A DNA stretch of 64,000 bases from Odiellus spinosus (GCA_963920705.1 OY987227.1:28191935-28255934); one strand, 5' to 3'. Positions 48,350 through 63,540 are shown, counted from the first letter of the stretch. Numbers and translations: made by a program. The notes: a model not told the origin generated them from the letters alone.

Positions 48350-49000
48350 GGGGGAATACAAAGTGATGATTAGCTCCCTCACACCTGAACGGTAAAAGTT
48401 ACCGGACTAACTTCTCTTTCTAATAAAAACTTGCCCGGGCGCGTTTACCGCCGCCTGGCAGCCATCATTTAGGGAGAACTCCAAATATATATGAAATAAT
48501 AAATTTAAAAAGGCAAAAAATAAAACCAACCTTAAATATTAATTTAAATTAAATCGTATATTTTAATTTATTAAATTGATTGTATAATAGTTAAAATTGT
48601 AAATATAAAATCGCGATCGAGGAGCGAGATTTAAAAGCGACCTTCCACTACGAATACAGAAAGCGTAATGACTGGTTTATTTCGTCTGGTTTCGCTAGTA
48701 TATTTTCCAATCCCAAGTCTTCTCTCTCTCTATCCGATCTAAACTCCCCCAACGTGTTTAATTTGGATCTAAACCGCTCGGTGGCGCCCCGTGACCCAGA
48801 CACGACGGTGGTTATACCGTGACGCGTATCTTGACGTCATTTTTTCCCTTAATATTATTGGCTAAGACATTTTGGGAGAGACCAAGTTTAAGTTTAAGGT
48901 TGTTGCCCTTATTCTTGTTTCTAACTCTGGTGTCATCCGACGGACGCCCGTTCGGAAAAGAAGAAAGTTTAGTGAAGTTTTCACGGAAGTGATTTTTTTT
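48350..49000 (-). promoter_or_regulatory. Possible promoter region of the BH3-only-like gene
   Basis: Upstream of the first coding exon lie a G/C-richer patch (48435-48470), a TGACGTCA element of the CREB/ATF type at 48832-48839, and a run of CG-containing sequence near 48780-48830. No TATA box or transcription start can be fixed. The assignment rests on position only. Confidence 0.25.
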
Positions 49001-53125
<4,125 letters not shown>

Positions 53126-53285
53126 CTCTCCTACCAGAGTTCCAAGCTTTAACCACTCGCTATAGGGAGATAGCGAAGAACGGAGGTGGAAAGAAAACTT
53201 GACGTCATAGAACCCATTTACTGGGGGGAAATCTTGTAAGCGCGAATACTGATAACTCCCTCACTGACTACGGTTACATTGGGCT

Positions 53286-53841
53286 CAGCGTTGCCAGACG
53301 TACTATAATTATAGTACATTTCGATAATTTCAAGAAAAATTTCTGGGCGTACTATAATTTCAACGGCGTACTATATAGTACGCTTTTTGCGATAATTTGT
53401 GCATTTTTCCGATAATTGTGCGATAATTTTTAAATGGTAGATTTTATATCGAAAACTTTAATTTTAGTCAACTTTGTACTTCGTCACATGGCCCACTCTT
53501 AGTATTACTCTGCTCTTAGGGATCCACAGCCTACTGCTTTTGTATTTCCGTAGAAGCAAAGCGTGTGATAGGCTAGCCCGAGAGCTCCGAGTTGCCTTGG
53601 CAATAGGGATATAAGTTGTGTTTTAACTGCCGCTAGGTTCCCCGCGTGCCACTGCCAGTGAAGTTTAGGCTGCTCAAGAGTTTGTTCATAACAAAATAAC
53701 ATTTTCGTGGGCGACGTCATATATATTTGCATTTGAATTCAAAATTCGCGCCAAAAATATAGCGTACTATAATTTTCAAGAAAAATCGATAATTTTTGGA
53801 ACCAGGTACTATAATTTTAGACTTTTGATCTGGCAACGCTG
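53286..53841. mobile_element. hAT-like non-autonomous element (family H)
   Basis: A 556-bp element with 13-bp inverted ends CAGCGTTGCCAGA. It is flanked by a perfect 8-bp duplication, ATTGGGCT, at 53278-53285 and 53842-53849. The subterminal regions repeat TACTATAATT and CGATAATT several times, like transposase-binding repeats of hAT elements. It encodes no transposase. It sits in the left terminus of family I, and the intact right terminus at 54846 shows the uninterrupted target. Confidence 0.93.
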
Positions 53842-54340
53842 ATTGGGCTCTGAACGTCGACGTAAGGGAACGTCGACGCTCATTTTTTCCATGTAAACGG
53901 ACGAACGTCGACGTTCGAGGAGATACGTCGACTTAACGAAAACTACCTCGAACCGTCGATTTAAGGACTTACGTCGACGTTCGAGGTAGCATGTAACCCG
54001 TGAAAGTCGTTGTTCGCTGCTTAGCAGAATTTTTCTTACTTTATAAATGCTACTATTTTTTTGATATTGCACTTTATTTTCTAAACTACTTTATTCTCAA
54101 GCGAAATAACGATTTTTTTAACATATTTAAATTATTGAACAAAGTAGCCAGCTACTGAAAAATTCGTTAATAGCAGAGGTTTGATTTTCAAAATTTAAAA
54201 TAAATTAACTGATATTATTTAAGATAAGCGTATATAATTTAGTACATACAATTAATATTATACTATATAATAAATACTATATTATATTAATATTATTAAA
54301 TAAAAATCAGAGGCAACTAGTTATACCGAAATAATATACC

Positions 54341-54673
54341 CGATTTAATTTTAAAGATCCCGATTTAATTTTAAAGATCCCGATTTAATTTTAAAGATCC
54401 CGATTTAATTTTAAAGATCCCGATTTAATTTTAAAGATCCCGATTTAATTTTAAAGATCCCGATTTAATTTTAAAGATCCCGATTTAATTTTAAAGATCC
54501 CGATTTAATTTTAAAGATCCCGATTTAATTTTAAAGATCCCGATTTAATTTTAAAGATCCCGATTTAATTTTAAAGATCCCGTTTTAATTTTAAAGATCC
54601 CGATTTAATTTTAAAGATCCCGATTTAATTTTAAAGATCCCGATTTAATTTTAAAGATCCCGATTTAATTTTA
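54341..54673. repeat. 20-bp tandem array, 16 full units
   Basis: The unit CGATTTAATTTTAAAGATCC is repeated 16 times without length change (54341-54660), then a partial 13-base unit. Only one substitution was seen, in the unit starting 54581 (CGTTTTAATT). The near-identity implies very recent expansion or homogenisation. Confidence 0.97.
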
Positions 54674-54862
54674 TACATGGCCATCCTAACGTTTCTAACA
54701 TTCCATACCAGAAAACCCCGTTTGGAGGAAATATTCTACAGGGGTACATTCAAACGACGACAATGTAACCGCTCCCTTTTTCCGAATGTCGACGTTCACG
54801 AGCGTCGACGAAACGTCGACGTTCCCTTACGTCGACGTTCAGAGCCCAATGTAACCGTAGTC

Positions 54863-55488
54863 AAAAAGGGGAATGAATCGAATGACACCTAGGTGAGAGA
54901 TAGAGATCTCTGACGTGTCAATGTTTCCCTCGCTGACTCCCTATAGTTTTCCCCAGTCTCCCGGATAAAATAGAGCCTTATTACAACCCATTCAAATTCA
55001 GTATCGCTCCTCATTGAAAAGTAGTTCGTGTTCTTTCCACCTTGACGTAACCATATAGGAGTGAAATTTTGTCGCCAATCTATATCTATACGTCAGATAT
55101 AGATCTTAACCTATACATGTAGATAACTCAAAAAATAGACACTATAAGATTAAATAATGTCTCAAAAATAAACTAAAACTAATGAATTATCAAGTCGAGA
55201 ATCATTTTGGGGGGTTTTTTTTTTTTTTTGTGACTATTAATTGGTTTGGAATTTTATCTTAAAAAAATATTTGCGCCCTTATATACGATTAGTATAATTT
55301 TGGTATTTGTTAAGGCGCGTTCAGATTATGCAACTTAAGCCATCTGACAACGACCCGACTAGGCAGCCTGCGACTTGTCAGTCCAAAGAGTCAGGTCAGC
55401 TCAAGCGTTCACAATACCAAAACTTCGAGGGGATAACTACTCGCGAAAGTCCCGAGTGAATTCGCAAAAATGTCATCCGTAATCAAGT
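54863..55488. other. Intergenic DNA, no gene recognised
   Basis: A+T-rich with a poly-T run near 55217-55229. Nothing coding is seen. Confidence 0.4.
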
Positions 55489-56047
55489 CAGGGTTGTCAC
55501 GGGTCAGGGAAAACAGGGAAAAGTCAGGGAATTTGAAAATGAACCAAAAAAGTCAGGGAATTTTAAGATATTTTAAAAAGTCAGGGAATTTTAAGATATT
55601 TTAAAAAGTCAGGGAATTTTAAGATATTTTAAAAAGTCAGGGAATTTTAAGATATTTTAAAAAGTCAGGGAATTTTAAGAAATTATGAAAAGTCAGGGAA
55701 TTTTAAGAAATTTTAAAAAGTCAGGGAATTTTAAGAAATTTTAAAAAGTCAGGGAATTTTAAGAAATTTTAAAAAGTCAGGGAATTTTAAGATATTTTAA
55801 AAAGTCAGGGAATTTAAAGATTTTTTTTTTCAAGAAGCCTGGAAATTCCAATCATTATCCGCGGAAAAGATTCTCAGCCGACCGTGTCAGTTGTATAGAT
55901 TAGAACAAAGATACATCTGCAACAAAGTTTGGCGAACGCGATTGCAAAATAATATAAAAAATAAAAGGTTAAAAAAGGTTGGAAAAAGTCAGGGAAAAAC
56001 CTGGAAAAGTCAGGGAATTTGAATCTGAAAAAACTGTGCCAACCCGG
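55489..56047. mobile_element. Family G element with internal 28-bp expansion
   Basis: It starts CAGGGTTGTCACGGGTCAGG and ends ACTGTGCCAACCCGG, matching the 264-bp copy at 33086-33349. Between 55550 and 55820 the unit AAAAAGTCAGGGAATTTTAA plus GATATTTT is repeated about ten times, against two in the compact copy. The right terminus has two or three substitutions. Confidence 0.75.
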
Positions 56048-56331
56048 CAAATGAAGTCTTAAGTGAAACTTAATCAAACACTGAAAAAATCTCAATTATC
56101 TAGCAAATTTATATAAATTTCAGAAATTGTCAAATATATGACAATTTGTGAAATTATACATAGGCTAAAATACGCAACGTCATGGTAATTGATTTGTTGA
56201 ACGCTTTCAAGATCAATGGCGTCTGGAATGAAATTGGGTCATCATCTCTCTCGGTGCGCACGCACCTTCCTTCCAAATTTACGCGTGAAATTGAGGAATG
56301 AGGATTAGCTAGGAATCGTAATAAAGGATTG

Positions 56332-56541
56332 AATTGGAAATTCTCTCTCTCCACAAACGACGACGTTTTTTTTTGGACGAACTCCGAGGCTGCTAGAGAT
56401 ATTCGCTCGACGAACTCCCGCTCCGAAAACATCTACCGTTAGGAGGCGTACGAATCGCGCCTTTTGAAACTAACCCATACAGAGAGGGGTAGACAAGACC
56501 CGGGAGTAATAGACTTCAAAGGAGGGTTTCATCGGCTTCTG
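56332..56541. mobile_element. Family A MITE, left-truncated copy
   Basis: This is the right 210 bp of the family, from AATTGGAAATTCTCTCTCTC to GGTTTCATCGGCTTCTG. The left terminus and first third are missing. It has two extra T in the GACGACG-T run compared with the full copies. Confidence 0.9.
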
Positions 56542-57160
56542 ATAAGTTATATAGGATCATCTGTCTTATCGAACTTTTCACTTGCACATCAGTACGTGTG
56601 TACCGGGAGTCAAATTTTAATTTCTTTTTCGTTAACCGGTATTTTTTTCAAGCACGCGTTACTTTCAAGATCAGACTGCCGCCCCTCTTGAATCTAGGTC
56701 ATTGTCTAACGAAATCCCTCTCTCAACGCCTGCAAGTATCCTTTCAATTTCTCCAAAATGAAACCGAGAGTTTTTATCCGAAAATAATTTTCCCCTAAAG
56801 GTATGTGGAAAGAGATGATCGTCCGATAGCAAACTCTCAGGATGCTCGCTCGCGTAATATCCCGTCTTTCTGTACACGTCGGGGCCAGTCTGGCGCTTTC
56901 CCTCAGCATGGCTTGATTTTGTAATCAGGCGACAGGCGGCGGCGGGTGTAACTCGTCTGGCATTATAGGGGAATTTATTGACTTTCTTTGTGGTTAACCT
57001 TTAAAATACTACGCTAAGAAAATGCTCAAGATTATATTTAGAGCATTTTTATCTCTTTGAGAAGATACGATTGATATGGAATCATTTTTAATGGGGATTG
57101 CGGAAGATAACCTTTTTTTTTTTGCCATCAGTCATCAATGTTTTTGTTTTGCTATTTTAC
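56542..57160. other. Intergenic DNA, no gene recognised
   Basis: Somewhat G+C-richer near 56640-56960, with overlapping short frames on both strands. None is recognised and no splice-bounded exon is evident. Confidence 0.4.
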
Positions 57161-57225
57161 ATGATTTGGGTCCGAGTGATCGACCTTCAAAAGATGGACG
57201 GAAATGGATAAATCATTGTCGATCG

Positions 57226-58133
57226 TTCGGAAAGGCGATCAATTGGGCAAAACTATTGGTTGATCATTTGAAAGTCAATCAATTGGGCAAAACTTTTGGT
57301 TGATCATTTGAAAGTAGATCAATTGGGCAAAACTATTGGTTGATCATTTGAAAGTAGATCAATTGGACAAAACTTTTGGTTGATCATTTGAAAGTATATC
57401 AATTGGGCAAAACTATTGGTTGATCATTTGAAAGTAGATCAATTGGACAAAACTATTGGTTGATCATTTGAAAGACGATTAATTGGGCAAAACTATTGGT
57501 TGATCATTTGAAAGTCGATCAATTGGGCAAAACTATTGGTTGATCATTTGAAAGTCAATCAATTGGGCAAAACTATTGGTTGATCATTAGAAAGTCGATC
57601 AATTGGGCAAATTATTGGTTGATCATTTGAAAGTAGATCAATTGGGCAAAAATCCCTGGTTGATCATTTGAAAGTAGATCAATTGGGCAAAAATTCCTGG
57701 TTGATCATTTGAAAGTCAATCAATTGGGCAAATTATTGGTTGATCATTAGAAAGTCGATCAATTGGGCAAAACTATTGGTTGATCATTAGAAAGTCGATC
57801 AATTGGGCAAAACTATTGGTTGATCATTTGAAAGTAGATCAATTGGGCAAAACTATTGGTTGATCATTTGAAAGTAGATCAATTGGGCAAATTATTGGTT
57901 GATCATTTGAAAGTCGATCAATTGGGCCAAACTATTGGTTGATCATTTGAAAGTCGATCAATTGGACAAAAATCCCTGGTTGATAATTTAAAAGTCAATT
58001 AATTGGGCAAAGCTATTGATTGATCATTTGAAAGTAGATCAATTGGGCACAACTATTGGTTGATCATTTGAAAGTCGATCAATTGGGTCAATCCCTTGTT
58101 AATCATTTGAAAGTCGATCAATTGGGAAAAAGT
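57226..58133. repeat. 40-bp tandem array, about 22 units, in a family B context
   Basis: The unit is ATTGGTTGATCATTTGAAAG followed by TAGATCAATTGGGCAAAACT. Most units are exactly 40 bp and a few 39. Variants include TCGATCA, TCAATCA and CCCTGG. Each unit holds an inverted TTGATC/GATCAA pair. The sequence just before (57162-57225) begins GATTTGGGTCCGAGTGATCG, like the start of family B, and the unit resembles that family's tail (AGTCGATCAATTGGG). Open frames crossing it are artefacts. Confidence 0.93.
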
Positions 58134-58770
58134 CCCACCATTAAAAATTATGAAAATACATTTGTTTTCATAATTTGTTTTGCATATTCTGTAAATAAAC
58201 TAAAAGTAAGTTTTATTTTTAATCGTAATTTACCCTTTAACAATTGAAGACTGTCGAACGAAGAATGCCTTAAAATTATATTTAATTTCGACAAAAATAT
58301 AAATTAATAATTCTTCTAAAATCTTTTTCTCTTCTGTAAATAATGTTTGACAAAGCAAACAATCCTCGGTTATTAAGTATGAAGGGAAGGTAAAGTTTTA
58401 TTTGTTCGCTCGGCGTACGATTTTGAATAGCATCCGTAAAGGATTAAGCTTAATATAAAGCATCCAGGCTCGGTAATATTAAAGCAATATAGGACGAGTT
58501 AGAAGACCCTGGTGCACTTGTCGCAAGAGTGTTAAAATTGCCACGTCGGCTGCAGCGTCTACTTCCTTCCGTTTCTGTGATGTAAGGATGGACGGGTTTA
58601 AGTTTCCTGCTCGCGTGCGATGCAAAATACGAGAGAAGGCCTCGAGTATCAGCGTACCATTAAAAATAGCTACTCCCCATTCAAGGTTATTATGTATTTT
58701 TTAATCGAAAACAGGCTACAGTTCTATTGGACTCTGGAACTCTTGACTTAAAACTCGATTCCAAGGGTCC
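58134..58770. other. Intergenic DNA, no gene recognised
   Basis: A+T-rich, with no features beyond short repeats. Confidence 0.4.
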
Positions 58771-59013
58771 GCGTTCGCGCTTGACACTTTGAAATCGATT
58801 TGAACCAGTTTATAAAGGCCTTGGAATCGATTTACGCCATTTCAAAACGTTTCCCTTTAGTGGTGTGATCGGGACACCGCCTTTTCACGAATCGATTTGA
58901 TTCGATTTCTTGAAACTGCTTCGGGAACCAGTTTCGTGCCGATTCGATTTCAAAAACAGATAGATTAAGTTACGATAAATCGATTTATAAGGATAACGCG
59001 TGAACACGTGACC
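58771..59013 (-). repeat. Family F dispersed repeat, copy 3
   Basis: A reverse-orientation copy carrying GGCCTTGGAATCGATTT, CTTGAAACTGCTTCGGGAAC, GATAAATCGATTTATAAG and GCGTTCGCGC. It is the longest family F copy, and its two ends contain complementary AATCGATTT blocks. Confidence 0.6.
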
Positions 59014-60130
59014 CTTAAAACGATTCCTAGCGAAACATTAAAGTTTCTGACGGCTAGGCGATATTTTTTGATTAAAAAAACGTCTTTTTAACGAAATACA
59101 GGATAATATAGGACTTGTTTGAAAAATATAGGATTTTATAGGAATTAGGACCACTGGGCTCCCTGAATTAATTTAAACATCAAAATTAAACGTCTATTAA
59201 TTGTTTGAAATTATAAGAATACGTCTTCCCAAAATAAATCCAAAAGCTATTCCATTTTTAGCCCACAGTTTATTTCTACGCAAACCCCATTGAAAATGAG
59301 TCACCCGTCGTATACCTCTTGAACCCAGATTGATCTTGGCCCACGAAGGAGTAGTTCGTACCTCTCTTTTGGGTGGTCCTTTAAAATGAGACCCTAAAAA
59401 ATATAGGGCCCTTGTTTGGCGTCGAACGTTTAAAGAGAGCGTGAAGAAGAAATAAGTAAAACTAAGGTGGATCGTTACACAATGTTAAACCTCGTAGAAA
59501 TAAAGTAGTACACGTGATAACCCTTTGAACACGATTAACCTAGCTATGTTATGTAGATGAGACCGTTGTGTGATGTAAGCTTAGACGAGAAAAACACCTC
59601 AACACTCGGTGAAGTGTCTTGTATAGTGAAATATCTTTTCAATCTCCCTTTGCGCTATTTTAAAGAACGTGTTCGCTAAAAGAAGATGGTCCATGCTTGG
59701 GGATCTGCCCCCTTTGTGGATGAAACTGTCTACCTTTACGCTAGAATGCATGAATCACCGATAATACTAGCTACCGTGTCGACTTAGAGTTCATGAACCC
59801 GTTTTTTCACAAAGAAATGGTCAAGTTTTACGAGTAATATTAACTTTAAGCTAAAACGCCTTATTCATAATTGTATACCTCTCGCGGTTGACGCCTTATT
59901 AATAAACTTCAAAATAAAAATATCAAAAATATATAGGTAATATTTTTTCCCTCGTGACGTAGTTTATTGAACGTAATAATGTTAATTTTGATACGAAAGG
60001 AAGGAGTTTCTGGATTAAGTACTTATACGAAAAAGACTTCGCGAAATTGACCTAATATTTTTTTTTTTTTTTGTGTTTATAGGAAAAGTTGTTTGTTTTA
60101 TTGCGAACGAAAATAGTGTCATTTTGCGCG
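59014..60130. other. Intergenic DNA with family J fragments
   Basis: It contains ACACAATGTTAAACCTCGTA near 59473 and GTTTCTGGATTAAGTACTTA near 60009, which are the two ends of family J separated by about 500 bp. No gene recognised. Confidence 0.4.
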
Positions 60131-60574
60131 TTAAAGGGAGGATGCAACCTAACAACAAGTGATTTTTTTATCGATTCCTTATTGTTTAAATAGCCGCCTA
60201 ATCCATTACTGAAAATATTTACAAACAAATATTAAACTGAAAATAAATTTAAAACTTACCTTGAAAATAGGCTTAGTGGGATTCATGGAGGTCCTGTTTT
60301 CCTCGCGTGTAAGGTCTAGCGACCAATCGCGCGCGACGTAAGTCTCGTGGAGATCTCGCGCGAACGACGGGCCTTCGCTCATTGGTCGCTAGACCTGACA
60401 CGGACGCGATTCAGGATCTCCATCAATCCCGCTAAGCCTATTTTCAGGGTAAGTTTTAAATTTATTTCTAGTTTAATATTTGTATTGTAAACTTTTTATC
60501 GATGGATTAGGCCTATTTAAAAGATAAGGAATCGATAAAAAATCACTTGTAATTAGGTTGCATTCTCCCTTTAA
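60131..60574. mobile_element. Family D palindromic element, complete copy
   Basis: A 444-bp element with TTAA at both edges. The inverted arms start TTAAAGGGAGGATGCAACCT and continue through CAAGTGATTTTTTATCGATT and AGGCCTA. The centre (60312-60396) is a G+C-rich hairpin with AGGTCTAGCGACCAAT and its exact complement, rich in CGCGCG. The TTAA edges resemble piggyBac-type insertion. No transposase. Confidence 0.85.
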
Positions 60575-61181
60575 GAGTAGTTCCCACTAGCAAAAAAACA
60601 TTTTAAAAATGACAAAAAATTGGAATCATGCGTCTGACTCTAATACTTAAATGTTACGAGCATCTTTTGGCATCTAACCTTGATATTTGCGCCTTAATTA
60701 CCCCACAGTAGATTTATTCGAAACTTAATAGCGAGTTTTCAAACTATATCTAAACCTTAAGCGCATTAATACGCTATATGAAACCTAACAAGAAACAAAA
60801 TAGTTTTTTTTTTGTAAACCATATATATATTCTTCAACAGCTAAAATTCAATGTAAGAAAAACTTTATCTACCCAGTTAGAAAGAATGAGTCATTTTTAG
60901 TTATTTCCGGTACTGTATAGCGTCAATTCAATTTAGTTCATGCTTATACTCCGGTTCAAGGGAAGTTGTCTCAATGGTCAAAGCTTACGCCGATTGATAC
61001 GTAATGTTAAATTCCATAGTAAAAAAAATACAACTACTTTTAAAGATTGGTTTTCAAATAAACCTTGCATCTCGATATAAAACGTCAGATTTTGGTTTTA
61101 TGAAACCAAGGCTTAACAGATATGTTAAAAATTGCCCCAATACGTATGAAATATATACGATAATTTTCTTAAAAAAGGTAG

Positions 61182-61303
61182 GACTTTCTGGGTTAAGTAC
61201 TTTTACGAAAAAGACCGCGCGAAAAACACCTTTTCAAGTGCCAGAACGCGCCTGAATCAACTATAGGCTCTTCAATAACCACGTGACTATAGTGATGACG
61301 TAG
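61182..61303 (+). repeat. Family J dispersed repeat, copy 3
   Basis: It starts GACTTTCTGGGTTAAGTACT and ends CACGTGACTATAGTGATGACGTA. Upstream, at 60965-61030, lies the CAATGGTCAAAGC ... GATTGATACGTAATGTTAAA block that may be its other end. Confidence 0.65.
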
Positions 61304-61335
61304 TATTGGGGGCAATTTTTATTTTAAAATTTTCT

Positions 61336-61540
61336 TAATCGATTTGAAACGGTAAAATCAAACTGATTTTAATCGTCACGCGTTCACGCATTATCGATAT
61401 AAATCGATTTATCGTAATTTCATCAATCGGTTGTAGAAACTGGTTCCCGAAGCAGTTTCGATGGGTTTCCGTTCACACTACTAAAGAGAAACGATCTGAA
61501 ACTGCTTAAATCGATTCCAAGGCCTAGTATGAACGGAGCT
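61336..61540 (+). repeat. Family F dispersed repeat, copy 4
   Basis: It shares ATAAATCGATTTATCGTAAT, ATCGGTTGTAGAAACTGG, CCCGAAGCAGTTTCGA and GATTCCAAGGCCTAGTATGA with the other copies. It follows directly after family J copy 3. Confidence 0.65.
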
Positions 61541-62556
61541 GTGTCATGAAATTATCTAATTGATGCCCATAGCGGAAGCGGAAACGTAAAACCCTTAGCG
61601 GTTGTAGAGTTAAATAAATATACTATTAGAGGGTTTGGAAGCAATTGGGCTCGTGACGTCAGTGGGCCAGTTAATTTGCTACTATATAACTATACATCGA
61701 ATAAATTGTCGATTTTCATATCTTACAAATCTATCCGATAATTATTAGAAAATTCCTTTAAATTTTATAACTATGCTAATCAGCAAATTTAGGTGACTAT
61801 CTCTACCTTATAATTTCCATATATTTTCATTATGATACTTGTTTCCGTAAACGTGGATTTATTCGTTATATAAAAGCAACGTTTATCAAAAAAATTCATC
61901 ATTTGAGATAAGCTTAGTTTTCAAATTTAGAAATAGTATACATGAGAATTAACGCGTGCACGGCAGGTTGACTGTGCTAAAGTGATTACGTAACTGAGTA
62001 CGTATTTAGCATTGCCAAAGGCTGTAGTCAGTTACGCAATCTCGTTATCGGTGAACAGATTCGTAATTAACCCCGCTTTAATTTCTACGGCTCTTTTGTT
62101 CTGTTAAATATTAACGTTCCCGTACACGTTTGTCGTACGCTATTACGCAATCTCTTTGTTTTCCTCGAATTTCATTTTAACTTTCGCCAAATGAAAGCTT
62201 ATCTATAAAGCTGGCTTGTTATTTATAATTGAGTCATACAAGTACGTCACTTATAATATAGACGTCACCTGGAATTGAAAGCGCCTTACTTTCCCGACAT
62301 TCCTTACACCTTAATGTTAATAGGCGAAACACATTTTACTATGAGTTGTACGAACGGAATTTTAGGCGGAAATGCCTGAAAACACGGAAAATGAATAAAG
62401 GTACTTACAGTGACGTACGATGTGTTTTTTACCTCCTTTCGAGGAAGTATAGGACGCTTGCAAACACTGGATTATAGGAATCGGAAAAAAAAAACACACA
62501 GGCTTAAAATTAACCGGTAAAATTTGCCACGAAAAGCGCGCAAAATCTTTCGTGTA
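61541..62556. other. Intergenic DNA, no gene recognised
   Basis: A+T-rich. It carries a TGACGTCA site at 61654 and several TACGTCA or GACGTCA variants near 62245-62265. No exon recognised. Confidence 0.4.
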
Positions 62557-62892
62557 AGATTCAACACTTAATATTACTATCTTAATTGGCGCGTGTTTTT
62601 GGCGGGAAAACTTGTCCGGGGATCTCTCTCGCGCGCGCTAAAACTCCCGGGGATTGAGAGGAAGGGGAGGGGTGATAAGAGGGAAAACTCGCGCGTGTTT
62701 GGGCACGTCATCGTCTTTATTTTTGGCGGGAAAATGGCTTTAAAGCTACAGTTTAAAGGCGGATGCACACAGGACTATTGCCACGCGCTTCACGCTCGCG
62801 CGCCAATGGTACTTCTATCAGCGCACGAGCGTGAAAATAGGTCTGTGTGCATCCGCCTTAAAAAGGCGGGAAATCAAAGTGGTTGAAATTGG
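62557..62892 (+). repeat. Direct repeat unit 1, E2F-like sites, interrupted by family E
   Basis: It matches 63541-63796 over about 220 bp. Shared blocks include TTGGCGGGAAAACTTGTCCG, GGGGATCTCTC, CCCGGGGATTG, CGTCATCGTCTTT and AAGTGGTTGAAATTGG. It contains TTTTTGGCGGGAAAA at 62596 and 62720 and AAAGGCGGGAAA near 62862. A family E element is inserted at 62753-62863. An open frame across it encodes nothing I recognise. Confidence 0.8.
62753..62863. mobile_element. Family E short element, complete copy
   Basis: A 111-bp hairpin element with inverted ends TTAAAGGCGGATGCACACAG. TTAA lies at each edge. The inner arms carry CACGCTCGCGCG and its partner CGAGCGTGAAAATAG. The second direct-repeat unit lacks it and gives an approximate empty site. 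Confidence 0.8.
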
Positions 62893-63540
62893 CGCGAAAC
62901 TCAATTTTAAGACTAGTTTTGCAAAATACAGCAAGATTTAATGTGGAAAAAATAGGCGATTAATAATTTAATTTTAATTTAGAAAATTATATGAGTCTGA
63001 TGGGCTATTATGAGCAGATATTTACATGCCTCAACTACATTAAAAGATATGCCTCTTTGCCAAAAGCGTAAAAACTCAAAAAAGTGGCTTCAAAAACATC
63101 TTTGTACTGTAGTGGTCGGGAAAATTATAGTCTCCTGGTTTTTGAGCCACGGTGGAGACATATAGATCATATTGTGAAACCTTAGCTATGTTTGTCACGA
63201 ATAAATTAACTCTATTGTTTTAAAATATTACAATTTAAATCCCCTAGACATATTTTTAATAATTATTAAATAAATACCATAGAAAACATTATTTTTATTG
63301 CGCCCCATTTCAATATGGTAACTGTAGGAGCATTATACTTTTTTAGGTTTGTAATAGAGTAAAATGAAGCTTAGATTCAAATTCCTTACAGTTCTAAAAT
63401 CTGCACGTCACTCGAAGATTCATCATAGGTATTTTACCCACGAATTACGCGTTTGTTTATTCTCTTAGATAAAAGGCGAAATGTTCGAGGTGAAATCCGT
63501 AATAGATAACGGGTACACTAATTATCACGTGATAGTTTCA

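Larger units (their letters stand above)
53266..54862. mobile_element. Family I palindromic, GTCGAC-rich element with nested hAT
   Basis: The ends are GACTACGGTTACATTGGGCT followed by CTGAACGTCGACGTAAGGGA, and the inverse at 54815-54862. The arms are dense in ACGTCGACGT motifs. The total is 1597 bp, of which 564 bp are a later hAT-like insertion plus its duplicated target. Inside also lies a 20-bp tandem array. The target duplication is not clear. There is no transposase. The two short frames sharing VDVPLRRRSEPN, one in each arm, are mirror products of the inverted repeat. Confidence 0.8.

Noticed and set aside
48449-48468. ATG ATG followed by a GT donor as the first coding exon of the BH3-only-like gene
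   Set aside because: Joined directly, or through the micro-exon, to the exon at 48012, it enters a frame that stops before the long open frame. At most it is an upstream open frame.
53809-54892. Two frames sharing VDVPLRRRSEPN at the two ends of family I
   Set aside because: They are mirror images produced by the element's inverted repeat.
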